Shown: positions 18,145 through 28,359, counted from the first letter of the stretch. The stretch is 64,000 nt of DNA from Site-B1 sp963722665 (GCA_963722665.1 CAVRNW010000021.1:1-64000), one strand, 5' to 3'. Program-made: numbers and translations. Notes: a model not told the origin generated them from the letters alone.

Positions 18145-19641
18145 TTATTCTTCAATCCAGTTTTTCGTGCGGGACACAGCTTTATGCCAGTCTTTTAACA
18201 AACCTTCAGCAATTGAATGCTTCATTTTTGGTTTAAATACTCGATCTATGGCCCACTGATCTTTAAGGTCATCTAAGTTATTCCAGAAACCTACTGCCAA
18301 TCCGGCAAGGTAAGCAGCGCCGAGAGCTGTTGTCTCAAGGAACTTAGGTCTGACAACGTTGAAATTAAATATATCAGCCTGAAATTGCATTAAAAAATTA
18401 TTAGCAGAAGCAGCTCCATCCACTCTGAGCTCCGTTCCTTTTGCATTGGCATCGGCTTCCATGGCTTTGACTATATCGTAAACCTGATATGCAATTCCCT
18501 CTAATGTGGCTCGAGCAATATGAGCCTGAGTATTTCCTCTTGTTATTCCCATAATTGCTCCTCGGGCATAGGGATCCCAATACGGAGCTCCTAATCCTGT
18601 AAGTGCCGGAACAAAATATACTCCGCCGTTATCGGGAACGCTTGAAGCCAGGGCTTCAATTTCATCTGTCTTATCAATGAGCTTTAATCCGTCTCTAACC
18701 CATTGCACTGCGGCACCACCCACAAAAACGCTGCCTTCAAGAGCATAGGTCACTTTTCCATTTATTTTCCATGCTATGGTCGTTAAAAGCTTGTTTTCGG
18801 AAAAAACAGGCTTGCTCCCTGTATTCATCAGTAAAAAGCAACCGGTTCCATAAGTGTTTTTAACCATGCCTTTTTCGGTACATAATTGTCCAAAAAGAGC
18901 TGCTTGCTGGTCACCTGCGATTCCCGCAATAGGAATATTTGCAGTGAAGATATCAGAATCAGTTTCACCATACACCTCACTACTTTCTCTTACTTCCGGT
19001 AATACACTTTTTGGGATATCGAAAAGTTTGAGCAATTCTTCATCCCATTGCAATGTATTGATATTAAAAAGCAAGGTTCTGCTCGCATTGGATACATCTG
19101 TCACAAAGGTTTGTCCTTTTGTAAGTTTCCAAATCAGCCAGGTGTCAATAGTTCCAAAGCAAAGGAGTCCGGCTTCTGCCTTTTTTCTGGCACCTTTAAC
19201 ATTATCGAGGATCCATTTTAATTTTGTTCCTGAAAAATAGGCATCTAATAGTAGTCCGGTCTTTTGTTTTATTCTATCAATATGACCAAGAGATTTTAAA
19301 TGATCACAATATTTAGACGTCCGTCTGTCTTGCCATACTATCGCATTATAAATAGGTTCGCCGGTTTCTTTATCCCAAACAACAGTTGTCTCTCTTTGGT
19401 TGGTAATACCGATACCGGCAATTTCATCCATTGAAATTTTGGCCTTTTTAGTAATATCTAATGCTGTTTTTAATTGAGAGGACCATATTTCATTTGGGTC
19501 ATGCTCAACCCAGCCCGGTTTAGGGAATATTTGTGTGAAGTCCTTTTGAGTGATAGCTATATTCTCTCCTTTATGATCAAATAATATTGCTCTTGAAGAG
19601 GTAGTTCCCTGATCAAGGGCTAAAATATACTTTTTAGACAT
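18145..19641 (-). CDS. glpK: Glycerol kinase
   Basis: A 498-residue FGGY-family kinase that phosphorylates glycerol to sn-glycerol-3-phosphate with ATP. The N-terminal phosphate motif LALDQGTTSSRAILFDHKG is at residues 6-24; GIAGDQQAALFGQ near 242 and GAAYLAGLAVGFW near 440 are conserved family segments. Full length. It lies 10 nt after glpD and 14 nt before glpF, so uptake, phosphorylation and oxidation are co-transcribed. Confidence 0.98.
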   Translation of the reverse strand: MSKKYILALDQGTTSSRAILFDHKGENIAITQKDFTQIFPKPGWVEHDPNEIWSSQLKTALDITKKAKISMDEIAGIGITNQRETTVVWDKETGEPIYNAIVWQDRRTSKYCDHLKSLGHIDRIKQKTGLLLDAYFSGTKLKWILDNVKGARKKAEAGLLCFGTIDTWLIWKLTKGQTFVTDVSNASRTLLFNINTLQWDEELLKLFDIPKSVLPEVRESSEVYGETDSDIFTANIPIAGIAGDQQAALFGQLCTEKGMVKNTYGTGCFLLMNTGSKPVFSENKLLTTIAWKINGKVTYALEGSVFVGGAAVQWVRDGLKLIDKTDEIEALASSVPDNGGVYFVPALTGLGAPYWDPYARGAIMGITRGNTQAHIARATLEGIAYQVYDIVKAMEADANAKGTELRVDGAASANNFLMQFQADIFNFNVVRPKFLETTALGAAYLAGLAVGFWNNLDDLKDQWAIDRVFKPKMKHSIAEGLLKDWHKAVSRTKNWIEE

Positions 19642-19651
19642 TGTTAGTTAA

Positions 19652-21220
19652 TTAAGTTAGAATATAGTTTTTTGCCAGATCTTTAAATTCAATTTCTTGA
19701 TTTTTTACCCAGTCATCATCTTTGTTCAATTCTTTTGCTATTATTCTTGCAACTAATGAAGAGGCCTCAATAGCAGCCCTGGCATCAACAAATAATAATC
19801 TTACACGTCTTGCTAGAACATCTTCAACAGTCCTTGCCATTTCGTGCCTTACACTCCATATAACCTCTGCAACGGTGTAGTCATAATTTGGATGTATTTT
19901 TTTCGAATTGCTTTCATTTTCCGATTGAAGCGCTTGAATTGCTCTCTCATCAGTTCCATAAATATATAAATGATTTTTTAATGAGTGATTTTTGAAAATC
20001 AGATGTCCATGAATTTTCAGATCTATGGTTTTAGATTTTATAAAAGGAAAACCATGGACTTCAAGAGCCTTATCCATTACATCTTCTCCCATTTTTCTGT
20101 ATGTGGTCCATTTTCCACCAATTATACTAATTAATTTACTGGTTGATACTAACACTTTATGGCTACGAGAAACCTCTTTGGTTTTCTCATTTTTGTCCTT
20201 AGGAGCAGCCAAAGGTCTTAATCCGGCAAAAACGGATAGTACTTCTTTTCTTTTAGGCTTTCTTATTAAATAGGACTCCATTGTGTTCAAGATAAATTCA
20301 ATTTCGCTCTCCAAAGCAATTGGTTCGAGATTATGATCCTTAATAGGCGTATCTGTAGTACCAACAATAACTTTATCACACCACGGAATGATGAACAAAA
20401 CCCTGCCATCAGATGTTTTTGGGATCATAATGGCCTTATCACTATTCAAGAAAGATCTATCGAGAACTAAATGGATTCCCTGACTGGGAACTACCGATTG
20501 TTTATGAGCAGCATCGTTTAAAGACAGAATATCATCAGTAAAAATTCCTGTAGCATTGATCACTATTTTTGATCTTACTTCAAATTTTCTTCCTGTTTCA
20601 TGATCTTCAACAACAACCCCATTAACCATGTCATTGGTTTTTATCAAATTCACCACCTTCATATGGTTAATAGCAGTTCCGCCATGATCCAAAACTGTTT
20701 GCGCTAAATTTATTGCTAATCGGGAATCGTCAAACTGTCCGTCATGATAAATTACACCACTTTTGAGATTTTTTGTTTTCAGGGTAGGAAGACTATTGAT
20801 CGTTTCTTTTCTATTGATCAATTTAGAATTCCCTAAACTCAATCTTTTCGATAGGAGGTCATAGAGTTTTAATCCTATGGCATAATAGTATCCCTTCCAC
20901 CTGTTGTAATTAGGAATAATAAAAATCAGATTTTTAAATAAATGACCGGCATTATTTTTCAGGATACCGCGTTCTTCCAGGGCTTCAACAACAAGACCTA
21001 TATTTCCCTGAGCCAAATAACGAACGCCGCCATGAACCAGCTTTGTGCTTTTGCTCGATGTCCCTTTTGCAAAATCTGAACCTTCAAGCAAGATAGTTTT
21101 ATATCCTCTGCTAATGGCATCTATTGCTACGCCCAAACCACTGGCTCCACCACCAATAACTACAACATCCCATTCGTTTGTGTTTTTAATTGCATCAATA
21201 AGTTGCTCTCTTGAGATCAT
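19652..21220 (-). CDS. glpD: FAD-dependent glycerol-3-phosphate dehydrogenase
   Basis: A 522-residue GlpD/GlpA-type flavoprotein that oxidises glycerol-3-phosphate to dihydroxyacetone phosphate and passes electrons to the quinone pool at the inner membrane. The dinucleotide-binding motif VVIGGGASGLGVAIDAISRG is at residues 20-39, followed by the family signature GTSSKSTKLVHGGVRYL (53-69). The C-terminal part carries the DAO_C-type helical domain (RHEMARTVEDVLARR). It sits between the symporter gene (16 nt upstream) and glpK (10 nt downstream). Confidence 0.97.
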   Translation of the reverse strand: MISREQLIDAIKNTNEWDVVVIGGGASGLGVAIDAISRGYKTILLEGSDFAKGTSSKSTKLVHGGVRYLAQGNIGLVVEALEERGILKNNAGHLFKNLIFIIPNYNRWKGYYYAIGLKLYDLLSKRLSLGNSKLINRKETINSLPTLKTKNLKSGVIYHDGQFDDSRLAINLAQTVLDHGGTAINHMKVVNLIKTNDMVNGVVVEDHETGRKFEVRSKIVINATGIFTDDILSLNDAAHKQSVVPSQGIHLVLDRSFLNSDKAIMIPKTSDGRVLFIIPWCDKVIVGTTDTPIKDHNLEPIALESEIEFILNTMESYLIRKPKRKEVLSVFAGLRPLAAPKDKNEKTKEVSRSHKVLVSTSKLISIIGGKWTTYRKMGEDVMDKALEVHGFPFIKSKTIDLKIHGHLIFKNHSLKNHLYIYGTDERAIQALQSENESNSKKIHPNYDYTVAEVIWSVRHEMARTVEDVLARRVRLLFVDARAAIEASSLVARIIAKELNKDDDWVKNQEIEFKDLAKNYILT

Positions 21221-21236
21221 GATTTAAAGCGAATTG

Positions 21237-23048
21237 TTAAAGTATATTCGATCTGATTTTTTTCCACAGTTTGGACAGGATAATGCCTGATATAAATGCA
21301 ACGCCAAATAAAATCAGAGAATCAGTGTATTTCCCATATATCAAATTACCGGTTGCAAACATGACACTATAAATAAGTACGCAGCCAATGAGCATAGCTA
21401 TAATTCCTGAAGGAACACTCCAACCTTCCTGAGCATTAATTAGCTCAATATTGTCAGCTTTAGCCTCATTTATAATTTTACTCCAGCCGGGACCTCCGGG
21501 TTGTATTTTTTTATAAAAATTTTGAAGGACAGTTTTGTTTTCGGGTTTAGTTAAATATGTAACAAGAACCCAAACAATTGTCGTTACTAATACTACCATC
21601 GGGAATTTAGCATAAGAAGGCATTAATCCATCAACCCCAAAAAAATAATTACCTAAAGATGTAAAGTTTAAGAGGATTGAGACGATACCGGAAACAAACA
21701 TAGCTGATATTTCACTCCATGCATTGATACGCCACCAAAACCACCTTAAAATGAAAATTAAGCCGGTTCCTGCTCCAAACATTAGAATTATATCGAACAA
21801 CTGAAGCGCATTTTGTAAAACAAGAGCTAACAACGCGCTGAATACCATTAAACCCACTGTAGAAATTCTTCCTATAGCTACCAATTTTTTCTCTGATGCG
21901 TCTTTGTTGATCTGTTGCTTATAGAAGTCATTTACAATATAGGAAGCACCCCAATTTAAATGAGTTGATATGGTGCTCATATACGCTGCAACCAAAGAAG
22001 CTAATACTAAGCCTAATAATCCGTGAGGCAGTTTGGTCAACATAGCCGAATAGGCCAGATCGTGACCTAATTTATCATCAGATACCATTGGAAAGGCTTC
22101 CTTAATGCTAGCCACATCAGGAAAAATAACAAGGGAGACCAATGCAACTATGATCCATGGCCATGGACGCAGTGCATAATGCATAATATTAAAGAAAAAT
22201 GTTGCTCCTATAGCATGATTTTCATTCTTTGCAGCCAACATTCGTTGTGCAATGTAACCACCACCACCCGGTTCCGCTCCGGGATACCATGAGCTCCACC
22301 ATTGAACAGCCAATGGAATAATTAATAGAGTTATAAGTGCTTCTTTATCATTAAAATCGGGTAGAATGGATAACTTATCCTGTACATTCTCATGTTGTAA
22401 AAGAGCTTCCAATCCACCGACTTCGGGAAGACCAACAAGATAATATGCCGCACCAATAGCACCAGCCATCGCAGTAAAGAATAGGATAAAATCGGTGTAA
22501 ACTACTCCTCTGAATCCTCCTAATGCGCTAAAAGTTACAGTAATTACGCCGGCATAAATAACGGTTTCCCAAGGCTCTAAACCAAGCATAATACTGCCAA
22601 TTTTTATGGCTGCTAAAGTTACTGCAGACATTGCCAGAATATTAAAAATAATACCTAAATAGATGGCTCTAAATCCTCTTAAAAATTTGGCGGGAGCACC
22701 ACCATATCGTAATTCATAGAATTCAATATCTGTATTAACTTGAGATTTCCTCCATAATTTGGCATAAACAAACACAGTAAGCAATCCGGTAATTAAAAAT
22801 GCCCACCAAACCCAGTTACCTGAAACGCCATTGGTCCTGACTATGTCTGTTACCAGATTTGGCGTGTCTGTTGAAAATGTAGTGGCCACCATGGACACAC
22901 CAAGTAACCACCATGGCATACTTCTTCCGGACAGAAAATATTCGGCTGAACTTTTCCCGGATTGTTTGGAGACATAAATACCTATGAATAATGTGATTGC
23001 AAAAAAGGAGATGATTAAAATATAATCTACTGTGGATAATTCTATCAT
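21237..23048 (-). CDS. Sodium:solute symporter (SSS family) of the glycerol operon
   Basis: A large SSS-family transporter with about 13-14 membrane segments. I choose the ATG at 23048 (MIELSTVDYILI, 603 residues) rather than the one at 23072, since the extra eight residues MTFPTYNN are unlike the family start. SAEYFLSGRSMPWWLLG near residue 38 and STDTPNLVTDIVR near 62 are conserved SSS features. It is the first gene of an operon with glpD, glpK and glpF, which suggests a glycerol-related solute (glycerol-3-phosphate, a glycerol glycoside or another polyol). The substrate cannot be read from the sequence. Confidence 0.88.
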   Translation of the reverse strand: MIELSTVDYILIISFFAITLFIGIYVSKQSGKSSAEYFLSGRSMPWWLLGVSMVATTFSTDTPNLVTDIVRTNGVSGNWVWWAFLITGLLTVFVYAKLWRKSQVNTDIEFYELRYGGAPAKFLRGFRAIYLGIIFNILAMSAVTLAAIKIGSIMLGLEPWETVIYAGVITVTFSALGGFRGVVYTDFILFFTAMAGAIGAAYYLVGLPEVGGLEALLQHENVQDKLSILPDFNDKEALITLLIIPLAVQWWSSWYPGAEPGGGGYIAQRMLAAKNENHAIGATFFFNIMHYALRPWPWIIVALVSLVIFPDVASIKEAFPMVSDDKLGHDLAYSAMLTKLPHGLLGLVLASLVAAYMSTISTHLNWGASYIVNDFYKQQINKDASEKKLVAIGRISTVGLMVFSALLALVLQNALQLFDIILMFGAGTGLIFILRWFWWRINAWSEISAMFVSGIVSILLNFTSLGNYFFGVDGLMPSYAKFPMVVLVTTIVWVLVTYLTKPENKTVLQNFYKKIQPGGPGWSKIINEAKADNIELINAQEGWSVPSGIIAMLIGCVLIYSVMFATGNLIYGKYTDSLILFGVAFISGIILSKLWKKIRSNIL

Positions 23049-23181
23049 ATTGTTATAAGTCGGAAAAGTCAATTAAGGGGTTAAAGTAAGAAAATATGCC
23101 GAATTTTAGTTTATAATGAATTTGAAACCAAAAAATATTTAGAATAATTCCAGATAACAAATAATTTATGGCAGTAATTTA

Positions 23182-23189
23182 TAAATTTG
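23182..23189 (+). promoter_or_regulatory. Promoter -7 element for the BtuB-like receptor
   Basis: TAAATTTG, matching TAnnTTTG, 21-28 nt before the ATG at 23210. The short leader leaves no room for a cobalamin riboswitch. Confidence 0.45.
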
Positions 23190-23209
23190 CCTGCCTGTAA
23201 ACCAACTAT

Positions 23210-25025
23210 ATGATTAAGAAAGGATCGTTATTGTTAATTCTATTTTTGAGTGCCTTAACATTCTCTCAAAAGAACAATTTACCCGAAGAATTAGATGAAG
23301 TCATTATAACTTCAAACAGAATAGATATACCCTTTTCTGAAAATTCCAGAACCATTACTGTTATTACGTCCCAAGAGATCCAAACTAGTGGATCGACAAA
23401 TGTGACAGATCTCTTACAGCAGTATGCAGGTATAGATATCAGGCGTCGAGGTACATCCGGAATGCAATCCGATCTGTACATTCGTGGAGGAAGTTTTGAT
23501 CAAACACTTTTGCTTATTGATGGCATTAAGGTTGAGGACTCACAGACGGGGCATCATACCATGAATATGGCCTTACCTATTGAGGTTATTGAACGAATTG
23601 AAATAATTAAAGGTCCTGCAGCACGCATTTTTGGACAGAATGCCTTTACCGGAGCAATTAATATTGTGACCAAAAAAAGAAGTGATAATGTGAACACTTT
23701 CGGTTATCAGCTTGGTTCTTTTGGACAGCAAAATGTATCAGGAACTTTGGGTCAAGGAATTGGAGAATAGTTCCATCCTAGGTCATGCATCTATAAATAC
23801 TTCTGATGGATATAGATATAATACTGATTATCAAAATCAGAATTATTTTTTGAAGGGAAGTATCAATAAAAGCACAAACCCGGTAGACTTAATCGCCTAT
23901 TTTAGTGAACGCAAATTTGGCGCTAACGGATTTTATGCATCTCCATCAGCAATTAATCAGTATGAAGAAACCCAAACTAGCTTAGTAGGTGTATCATCTG
24001 AGTACAAGTCAGGTAGGTTCAAGATAAAACCAAGACTTTACTGGAGACGCAATCAGGACATGTATGTATTTGTTAGAAAGAATCCCTCCATTTACAGAAA
24101 TCTGCATATTACGAATAAGATCGGATTTGAAGTTAATACATCTTATGAATCAAAGCTGGGTGTAACCGGTTTTGGAATAGATGTGGCAAAAGTATATTTA
24201 GTGAGTAATAATTTAGGAGATAGAGATCGTGAAATGATCAACTTTTTTCTTGAACACAAATTTAAAATACTGGATGATAAAATTGATATAACTCCGGGTA
24301 TTGCGTTCAACTATTTTTCAGATTTTAAATTTCATGCGTTTCCCGGAATAGATATAGGATATGAAATTAATGATAAAATTAAAGTATATGGAAATGTGGG
24401 ATATACATACAGGATACCTACTTATACTGATTTATTTTATAGTGACCCTACAACTCTTGGAAACGAAAACTTAGACCCTGAAGAAGCAATTGCACAGGAG
24501 TTAGGGATTAAGTATTTCGGGTCTAATTTAAATGCTTCTTTTGCTCTTTTTAACAGAGATTCAAGCAATTTGATTGACTATGTCAAGGAAAATGAAGACG
24601 ATCTTTGGCAAGCAACTAACATTAGGGATTTAAATACCATTGGTTTGGAAGTTAATGCATCGTACGATTTTAATATAGCTGGTTTCGATCAGAAAATAAA
24701 TTTAGGATATACTTTTATTGAAGATGAAGTTAAGGAACTGGATGTCAATTTTTCCAGATATTCGATCAATTCGTTGAGGCATCATTTAACGTCTACACTA
24801 AAATCTCAAGTCATTAAAAACCTGTTTCAGAGTATAACAATAAAGCATGCCGAAAGGACATCAGGTGACAGTTATACGATTGTTGATGCCGGCGCAACTT
24901 TAAAGGTTGAGGGTTTAGAAATTTCTGTAATAGCCAACAATATTTTTAATACAGACTACACAGAAACCAATTTAGTGCCAATGCCAAAAGGGAATATGTT
25001 ATTTGGATTAAAGTATAAATTTTAA
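23210..25025 (+). pseudogene. BtuB-like TonB-dependent receptor, frameshifted
   Basis: Signal peptide (1-19), plug domain with TonB box-like LDEVIITSNRIDIPF, then RRRGTSGMQSDLYIRGGSFD and a beta-barrel ending LVPMPKGNMLFGLKYKF. Frame 1 stops at 23770 after GTLGQGIGE; the barrel resumes in the next frame (KELENSSILGHASINTSDGY) and runs intact to 25025. A single indel near 23750-23757 explains the break. The plug resembles the Bacteroidota vitamin B12 receptor BtuB, but no cobalamin riboswitch or B12 gene is adjacent, so the ligand is open. The receptor would sit in the outer membrane and take energy from TonB-ExbBD. Confidence 0.82.
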
Positions 25026-25047
25026 TTAAAGTTTTTACGATTATAAT

Positions 25048-25255
25048 TTATTCTTCTACATATTCCAAAATATCACTTGGTTGACATTCGAGAGCTTTAC
25101 AAATAGCTTCTAGAGTTGAAAACCTTACTGCTTTGGCTTTTCCTGACTTTAAAATTGAAAGGTTTGCCGTGGTAATACCAATAATTTCGGCCAATTCTTT
25201 GCTTTTCATATTGGCGTTTAGCAAGCACTAAATCAAGATTTATAGCAATTGGCAT
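25048..25255 (-). pseudogene. Cro/CI-type HTH regulator (YozG-like), frameshifted near the start
   Basis: The N-terminal piece MPIAINLDLVLAKR starts at the ATG at 25255. One extra base near 25212 then breaks the frame, and the rest (NMKSKELAEIIGITTANLS..., ending SDILEYVEE) is open to 25048. Residues 18-60 form a clean HTH_XRE domain of about 68 residues in total. An in-frame ATG at 25209 could give a 53-residue product missing the N-terminal strand. It follows the DUF2975 gene by 2 nt; the DUF2975/XRE pair is a known arrangement (for example yoaS-yozG in Bacillus). It probably represses its own promoter, where two palindromes are found (25788-25804 and 25819-25828). Confidence 0.8.
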
Positions 25256-25257
25256 AG

Positions 25258-25782
25258 TTATATTGTTAATTCGTTTTCTTGTTCGGTTTCTTTTGCACGC
25301 TTAAAGATTTCGGCCAATAAGTAAAATGCCAATCCACATGGAATTAGTAAAGTGAACTCGGATTTAAACTGGTTTAATACATTAAAATCTGAACCATTAA
25401 TAGCTGCTAATAAAAATCTTAAGACTAAAACATTTATAGTATATACAATGAATATGTTGCCTATCTTTTTAAAATAGTTAATATTATTATCGCTAAAATA
25501 ATGCCCTTTCTCAATTTCTTTTAAAATAGAAATAAAGTAGGTGAAACCATAAATTAGATAGGCTCTCCAAAAAAATAGTCCGGCACTTATTATATAGTAA
25601 CTCCATTTAATGGCATTTTGTGAAATAAACCACGGTTCATCTTTATTTGCAGATTTTGCCCAGTTTTGAAATTCTTGAAATTGCTGAAAATCAAATTCTC
25701 TTAGATCATTGAGTAATATAGACGCAGATGATAGCAAGATGCCATAGGTAATAATGGTGAGAATAGTTGTTTTATCTTTCAT
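25258..25782 (-). CDS. DUF2975 four-helix membrane protein
   Basis: A 174-residue protein with four hydrophobic segments (about 8-24, 55-80, 103-125 and 142-160), matching DUF2975 membrane proteins such as YoaS. The segment KEIEKGHYFSDNNINYFKKIGN is typical of the family. Intact, unlike its neighbours. It is the first gene of a two-gene unit with the HTH regulator. Function unknown; paired families are often a membrane sensor or modulator with its regulator. Confidence 0.85.
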   Translation of the reverse strand: MKDKTTILTIITYGILLSSASILLNDLREFDFQQFQEFQNWAKSANKDEPWFISQNAIKWSYYIISAGLFFWRAYLIYGFTYFISILKEIEKGHYFSDNNINYFKKIGNIFIVYTINVLVLRFLLAAINGSDFNVLNQFKSEFTLLIPCGLAFYLLAEIFKRAKETEQENELTI

Positions 25783-25787
25783 AGTAA

Positions 25788-25804
25788 TTATCGTTTAACG
25801 ATAA
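25788..25804. promoter_or_regulatory. Operator-like palindrome over the transcription start of the DUF2975/HTH unit
   Basis: Arms TTATCGTT and AACGATAA (8 bp each, perfect) around one T. It begins 6 nt upstream of the DUF2975 ATG and ends directly beside the -7 element, so it would cover the start of transcription. Likely operator of the adjacent HTH protein. Confidence 0.6.
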
Positions 25805-25812
25805 CAAATATA
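25805..25812 (-). promoter_or_regulatory. Promoter -7 element for DUF2975/HTH
   Basis: Minus-strand TATATTTG with a TTG 17 bp further upstream (CAA at 25830-25832). It is flanked on both sides by palindromes. Confidence 0.6.
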
Positions 25813-25818
25813 TAAAAA

Positions 25819-25828
25819 TTATCGATAA
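25819..25828. promoter_or_regulatory. Second operator-like palindrome in the promoter spacer
   Basis: TTATCGATAA, a perfect 10-bp palindrome sharing the TTATCG half-site with 25788-25804 and lying between the -33 TTG and the -7 element. Confidence 0.55.
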
Positions 25829-25880
25829 ACAATAATATTATTTAAAAATATATAATAAATCAACATATATCAGTTATGCT

Positions 25881-25888
25881 TATATTTG
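25881..25888 (+). promoter_or_regulatory. Promoter -7 element for the alpha/beta hydrolase gene
   Basis: TATATTTG, 18-25 nt before the ATG at 25906. Supports that start although the downstream frame is broken. Confidence 0.45.
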
Positions 25889-25905
25889 ATAAAATAACCT
25901 CATTC

Positions 25906-26871
25906 ATGAAATTAAAATATATTCACCTTCTTACTTTTACTATCCTGTCTTCAAAGTACTTTTGCTCAACAAACTCCTAATATTTTTGATCAATTTGAAT
26001 CCAAGTCGTCGAAATTGATGGCTATAAAATAAATGTTGAAGTTAAAGGGACTGGAGAACCCATTTTCTTTTTACCGGGCGGTCCGGGGAATTCTCATGAT
26101 TATATGCAGGGAAATTTTGGTCAATATTATAAGACAAATACCGTAGTATTCTTTGATTGGCTTGGGCGAGGGAAAAGTGATGATGCAAAAGATGTATCTG
26201 AATATTCTGTAGAGAATGATGTCGAATTGATCGAAAAATTACGTTTGAAGTTAAAATTTGATAAAATTTCATTGGTTGGTCACTCTTATGGGACCGTTCC
26301 TGCTCAGGCTTATGCTATCAAATATCCGGATAATGTAGATAAGATGGTTTTAATAAATGGTTTTCATAGTGGTGCCATGTGGCAGGCCAACTGCGATAGC
26401 TATAACCATTATGCGAAAACACATTTCCCGGAAAAATGGGTAAAAGTGGATTCTCTGCGAGCTTTAGGATATCTTTCAAGTGAAGAACCACTAAAATCAA
26501 TTTATGGTAATTTCCCAACCAAGTATATTTATTATCACAATACCAAGTTAACCCAAAATTCTCCCAAAACTGAACATAGAGGTTGGGCAAATGATGTTTA
26601 TGTATCCATAATAGGCAAGGATGGAGACTTTGATGTAAGCGGAAGTATGATCGATCAGGACTTTAGAAAACAGCTAAAAAATATAAAGGCCAAGACTTTG
26701 ATCGTAGCCGGAAGATATGATGGTGTTTCCACACCTGAGTTTGCAATACAATACAAAACATTTATGCCTCAGGCTAAATTTGTTATGTTTGAGGAAAGTG
26801 GTCATAATCCTTATTTGGAGGAGCCTGAGAAGTTCTATCCTCTTTTTGAAGAGTTTATGGGAATAGATTAA
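25906..26871 (+). pseudogene. Alpha/beta hydrolase (proline iminopeptidase-like), frameshifted in the N-terminal region
   Basis: Exported start MKLKYIHLLTFTILSS, then the protein continues in other frames as STFAQQTPNIFDQFESKS and VEIDGYKINVEVKGTGEP, so two indels lie near 25950 and 26010-26020. From about 26040 the frame is clean: the oxyanion-loop motif FLPGGPGNSHDY, nucleophile elbow GHSYG (26279-26293), acid in VAGRYDGVSTPEF, and catalytic His in EESGHNPYLEEPEKF. These are the proline iminopeptidase/epoxide-hydrolase class features. It is a stand-alone gene on the plus strand. An internal ATG at 26104 gives an ORF without the strand before the oxyanion loop, which would probably not fold. 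Confidence 0.82.
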
Positions 26872-26932
26872 AACACTTATTAAAATTCTCAATACGTTTT
26901 ATTAACTTTGATTTTCGCTAAAATTTAGATAA

Positions 26933-27803
26933 TTGAAACTAGATCTTCAAAATGTTCCTCGGGTAAAGAATATTAGTAAAGAGGATTTCATTAAGCACTA
27001 CTTTAAACCTCAAAAACCGGTGGTAATTGAATCTCTTATTGAAGATTGGCCGGCATATTCTAAATGGAATTTTGATTACATAAAGGAAGTTGCCGGAGAT
27101 AAAATTGTTCCGTTATATGATGATCGTCCCGTAGATTACAAGGATGGATTCAATGAGGCTCATGCCAATATGAAAATGAGCGAATATATCGATCTGCTTA
27201 AACGAGAGCCAACTAAGTACAGAATATTTCTTTGGAACATTTTAAAGGAAATACCTCAACTTCAAAATGATTTTAGGTATCCAGACCTTGGTTTAAGGCT
27301 TATGAAAGGATTGCCTATGTTGTTCTTTGGAGGCAAGGACTCCCATACATTCATGCATTATGACATAGATCTTGCTAACATTTTCCATTTTCATTTTGAA
27401 GGTAAAAAGCAATGCATTTTATTTGATCAGGACCAAAGCAAATATTTATATAAGATTCCACATGCCTTAATCCCAAGGGAAGATATAGATTTCTCAAATC
27501 CTGATTTTAGCAAATGGCCGGCGTTAAAGCATGCAAAAGGATATATAGCTGATCTCAGTCACGGTGAAACATTGTATATGCCTGAAGGATACTGGCATTA
27601 CATGAAGTACTCTGACTCCGGGATTTTCTATGAGTTTAAGGGCTATTGCTCGAAATCCTAAAAATTTAGGCAAAGCGGTCTATAATGTGTTCGTAATGAG
27701 AAACTTTGACAATGCCATGAGACGCATTCAAGGTCAAAAATGGATAGACTGGAAAAATGAACAAGCCATTGTAAGGACAAATAAATATAACGAAATCACT
27801 TAA
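26933..27803 (+). pseudogene. Cupin-like (JmjC-type) domain protein, frameshifted near the 3' end
   Basis: A Cupin_8/JmjC-like 2-oxoglutarate oxygenase fold. The TTG start gives MKLDLQNVPRVKNISKEDF. The metal-site pattern HYDIDLANIFHFHFEGKKQ (His, Asp) and GETLYMPEGYWHYMKY (second His) are present near residues 141-160 and 211-226. The frame is lost near 27630-27635 by an apparent extra A in CCGGGA, giving an early stop at 27661. In the corrected frame the protein continues FSMSLRAIARNPKNLGKAVY to 27803, which overlaps the recX stop by 8 nt. The substrate is unknown; related proteins include hydroxylases of proteins or small molecules. Confidence 0.82.
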
Positions 27804-28270
27804 AAAGCTCGTTAACTTTATCATATATCAAATGACTTTCCCAGCCTCGATATAAAAGGTAATCAATAAACTTTTTTCTCTTTTTATTCTTGTTTGATTC
27901 GGTAATTGAATTGAATTTTTTATCAGCCAAATCATTAAAAGTTGCTAAGTAATCAGCATCAGATATTTCTTTTAATGCTGAGTCAATATTGTATTTTGAG
28001 ATCCCCTTGTATTTCAATTCTCTAATAATTCGTTGTTTCCCCCATTTTTTAATCCTGAATTTTCCTCTTGCAAATGCTTTTGCAAAGCGTTCTTCATTTA
28101 AAAGATCACGTTCCAATAAATGCAGGATAATTTTTTCTCTGGCTTCAGGGATCATTCTCATTTCATGTCAACTTATCTTCAACTTCCTTATGACAACGCT
28201 CTCGATAAACGCAGTAATTTTCCAGTTTAGTAAGTGCCTCATCTACAGTATGTATCAATTTATTGTGCAT
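27796..28270 (-). pseudogene. recX: Regulatory protein RecX, frameshifted
   Basis: RecX binds RecA filaments and limits RecA activity. The three-helix repeat segments (EERFAKAFARGKFRIKKWGKQRI; REL-KYKGIS; DYLLYRGWESHLI) are clear. The open frame from 28161 gives only 121 residues. Upstream, the missing N-terminus is present in another frame, from the ATG at 28270 (MHNKLIHTVDEALTKLENYC...) to near 28165, where an extra T breaks it. The whole would be about 157 residues, the normal size. The 3' end overlaps the convergent cupin-like gene by 8 nt. Confidence 0.85.
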
Positions 28271-28285
28271 TCATCGAAAATAATA

Positions 28286-28293
28286 CAAATTTA
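28286..28293 (-). promoter_or_regulatory. Promoter -7 element for recX
   Basis: Minus-strand TAAATTTG, 16-23 nt before the ATG at 28270; supports that longer start over the 28161 one. Confidence 0.45.
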
Positions 28294-28359
28294 ATTCTTT
28301 AGCCTTTATATTTATGTAATTAATTATTTAGGCTCTAAAATCATATAAATAATTAATCT

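Noticed and set aside
23210..25025. Cobalamin riboswitch upstream of the BtuB-like receptor
   Set aside because: The upstream gap is short, and no adenosylcobalamin box motif is present.
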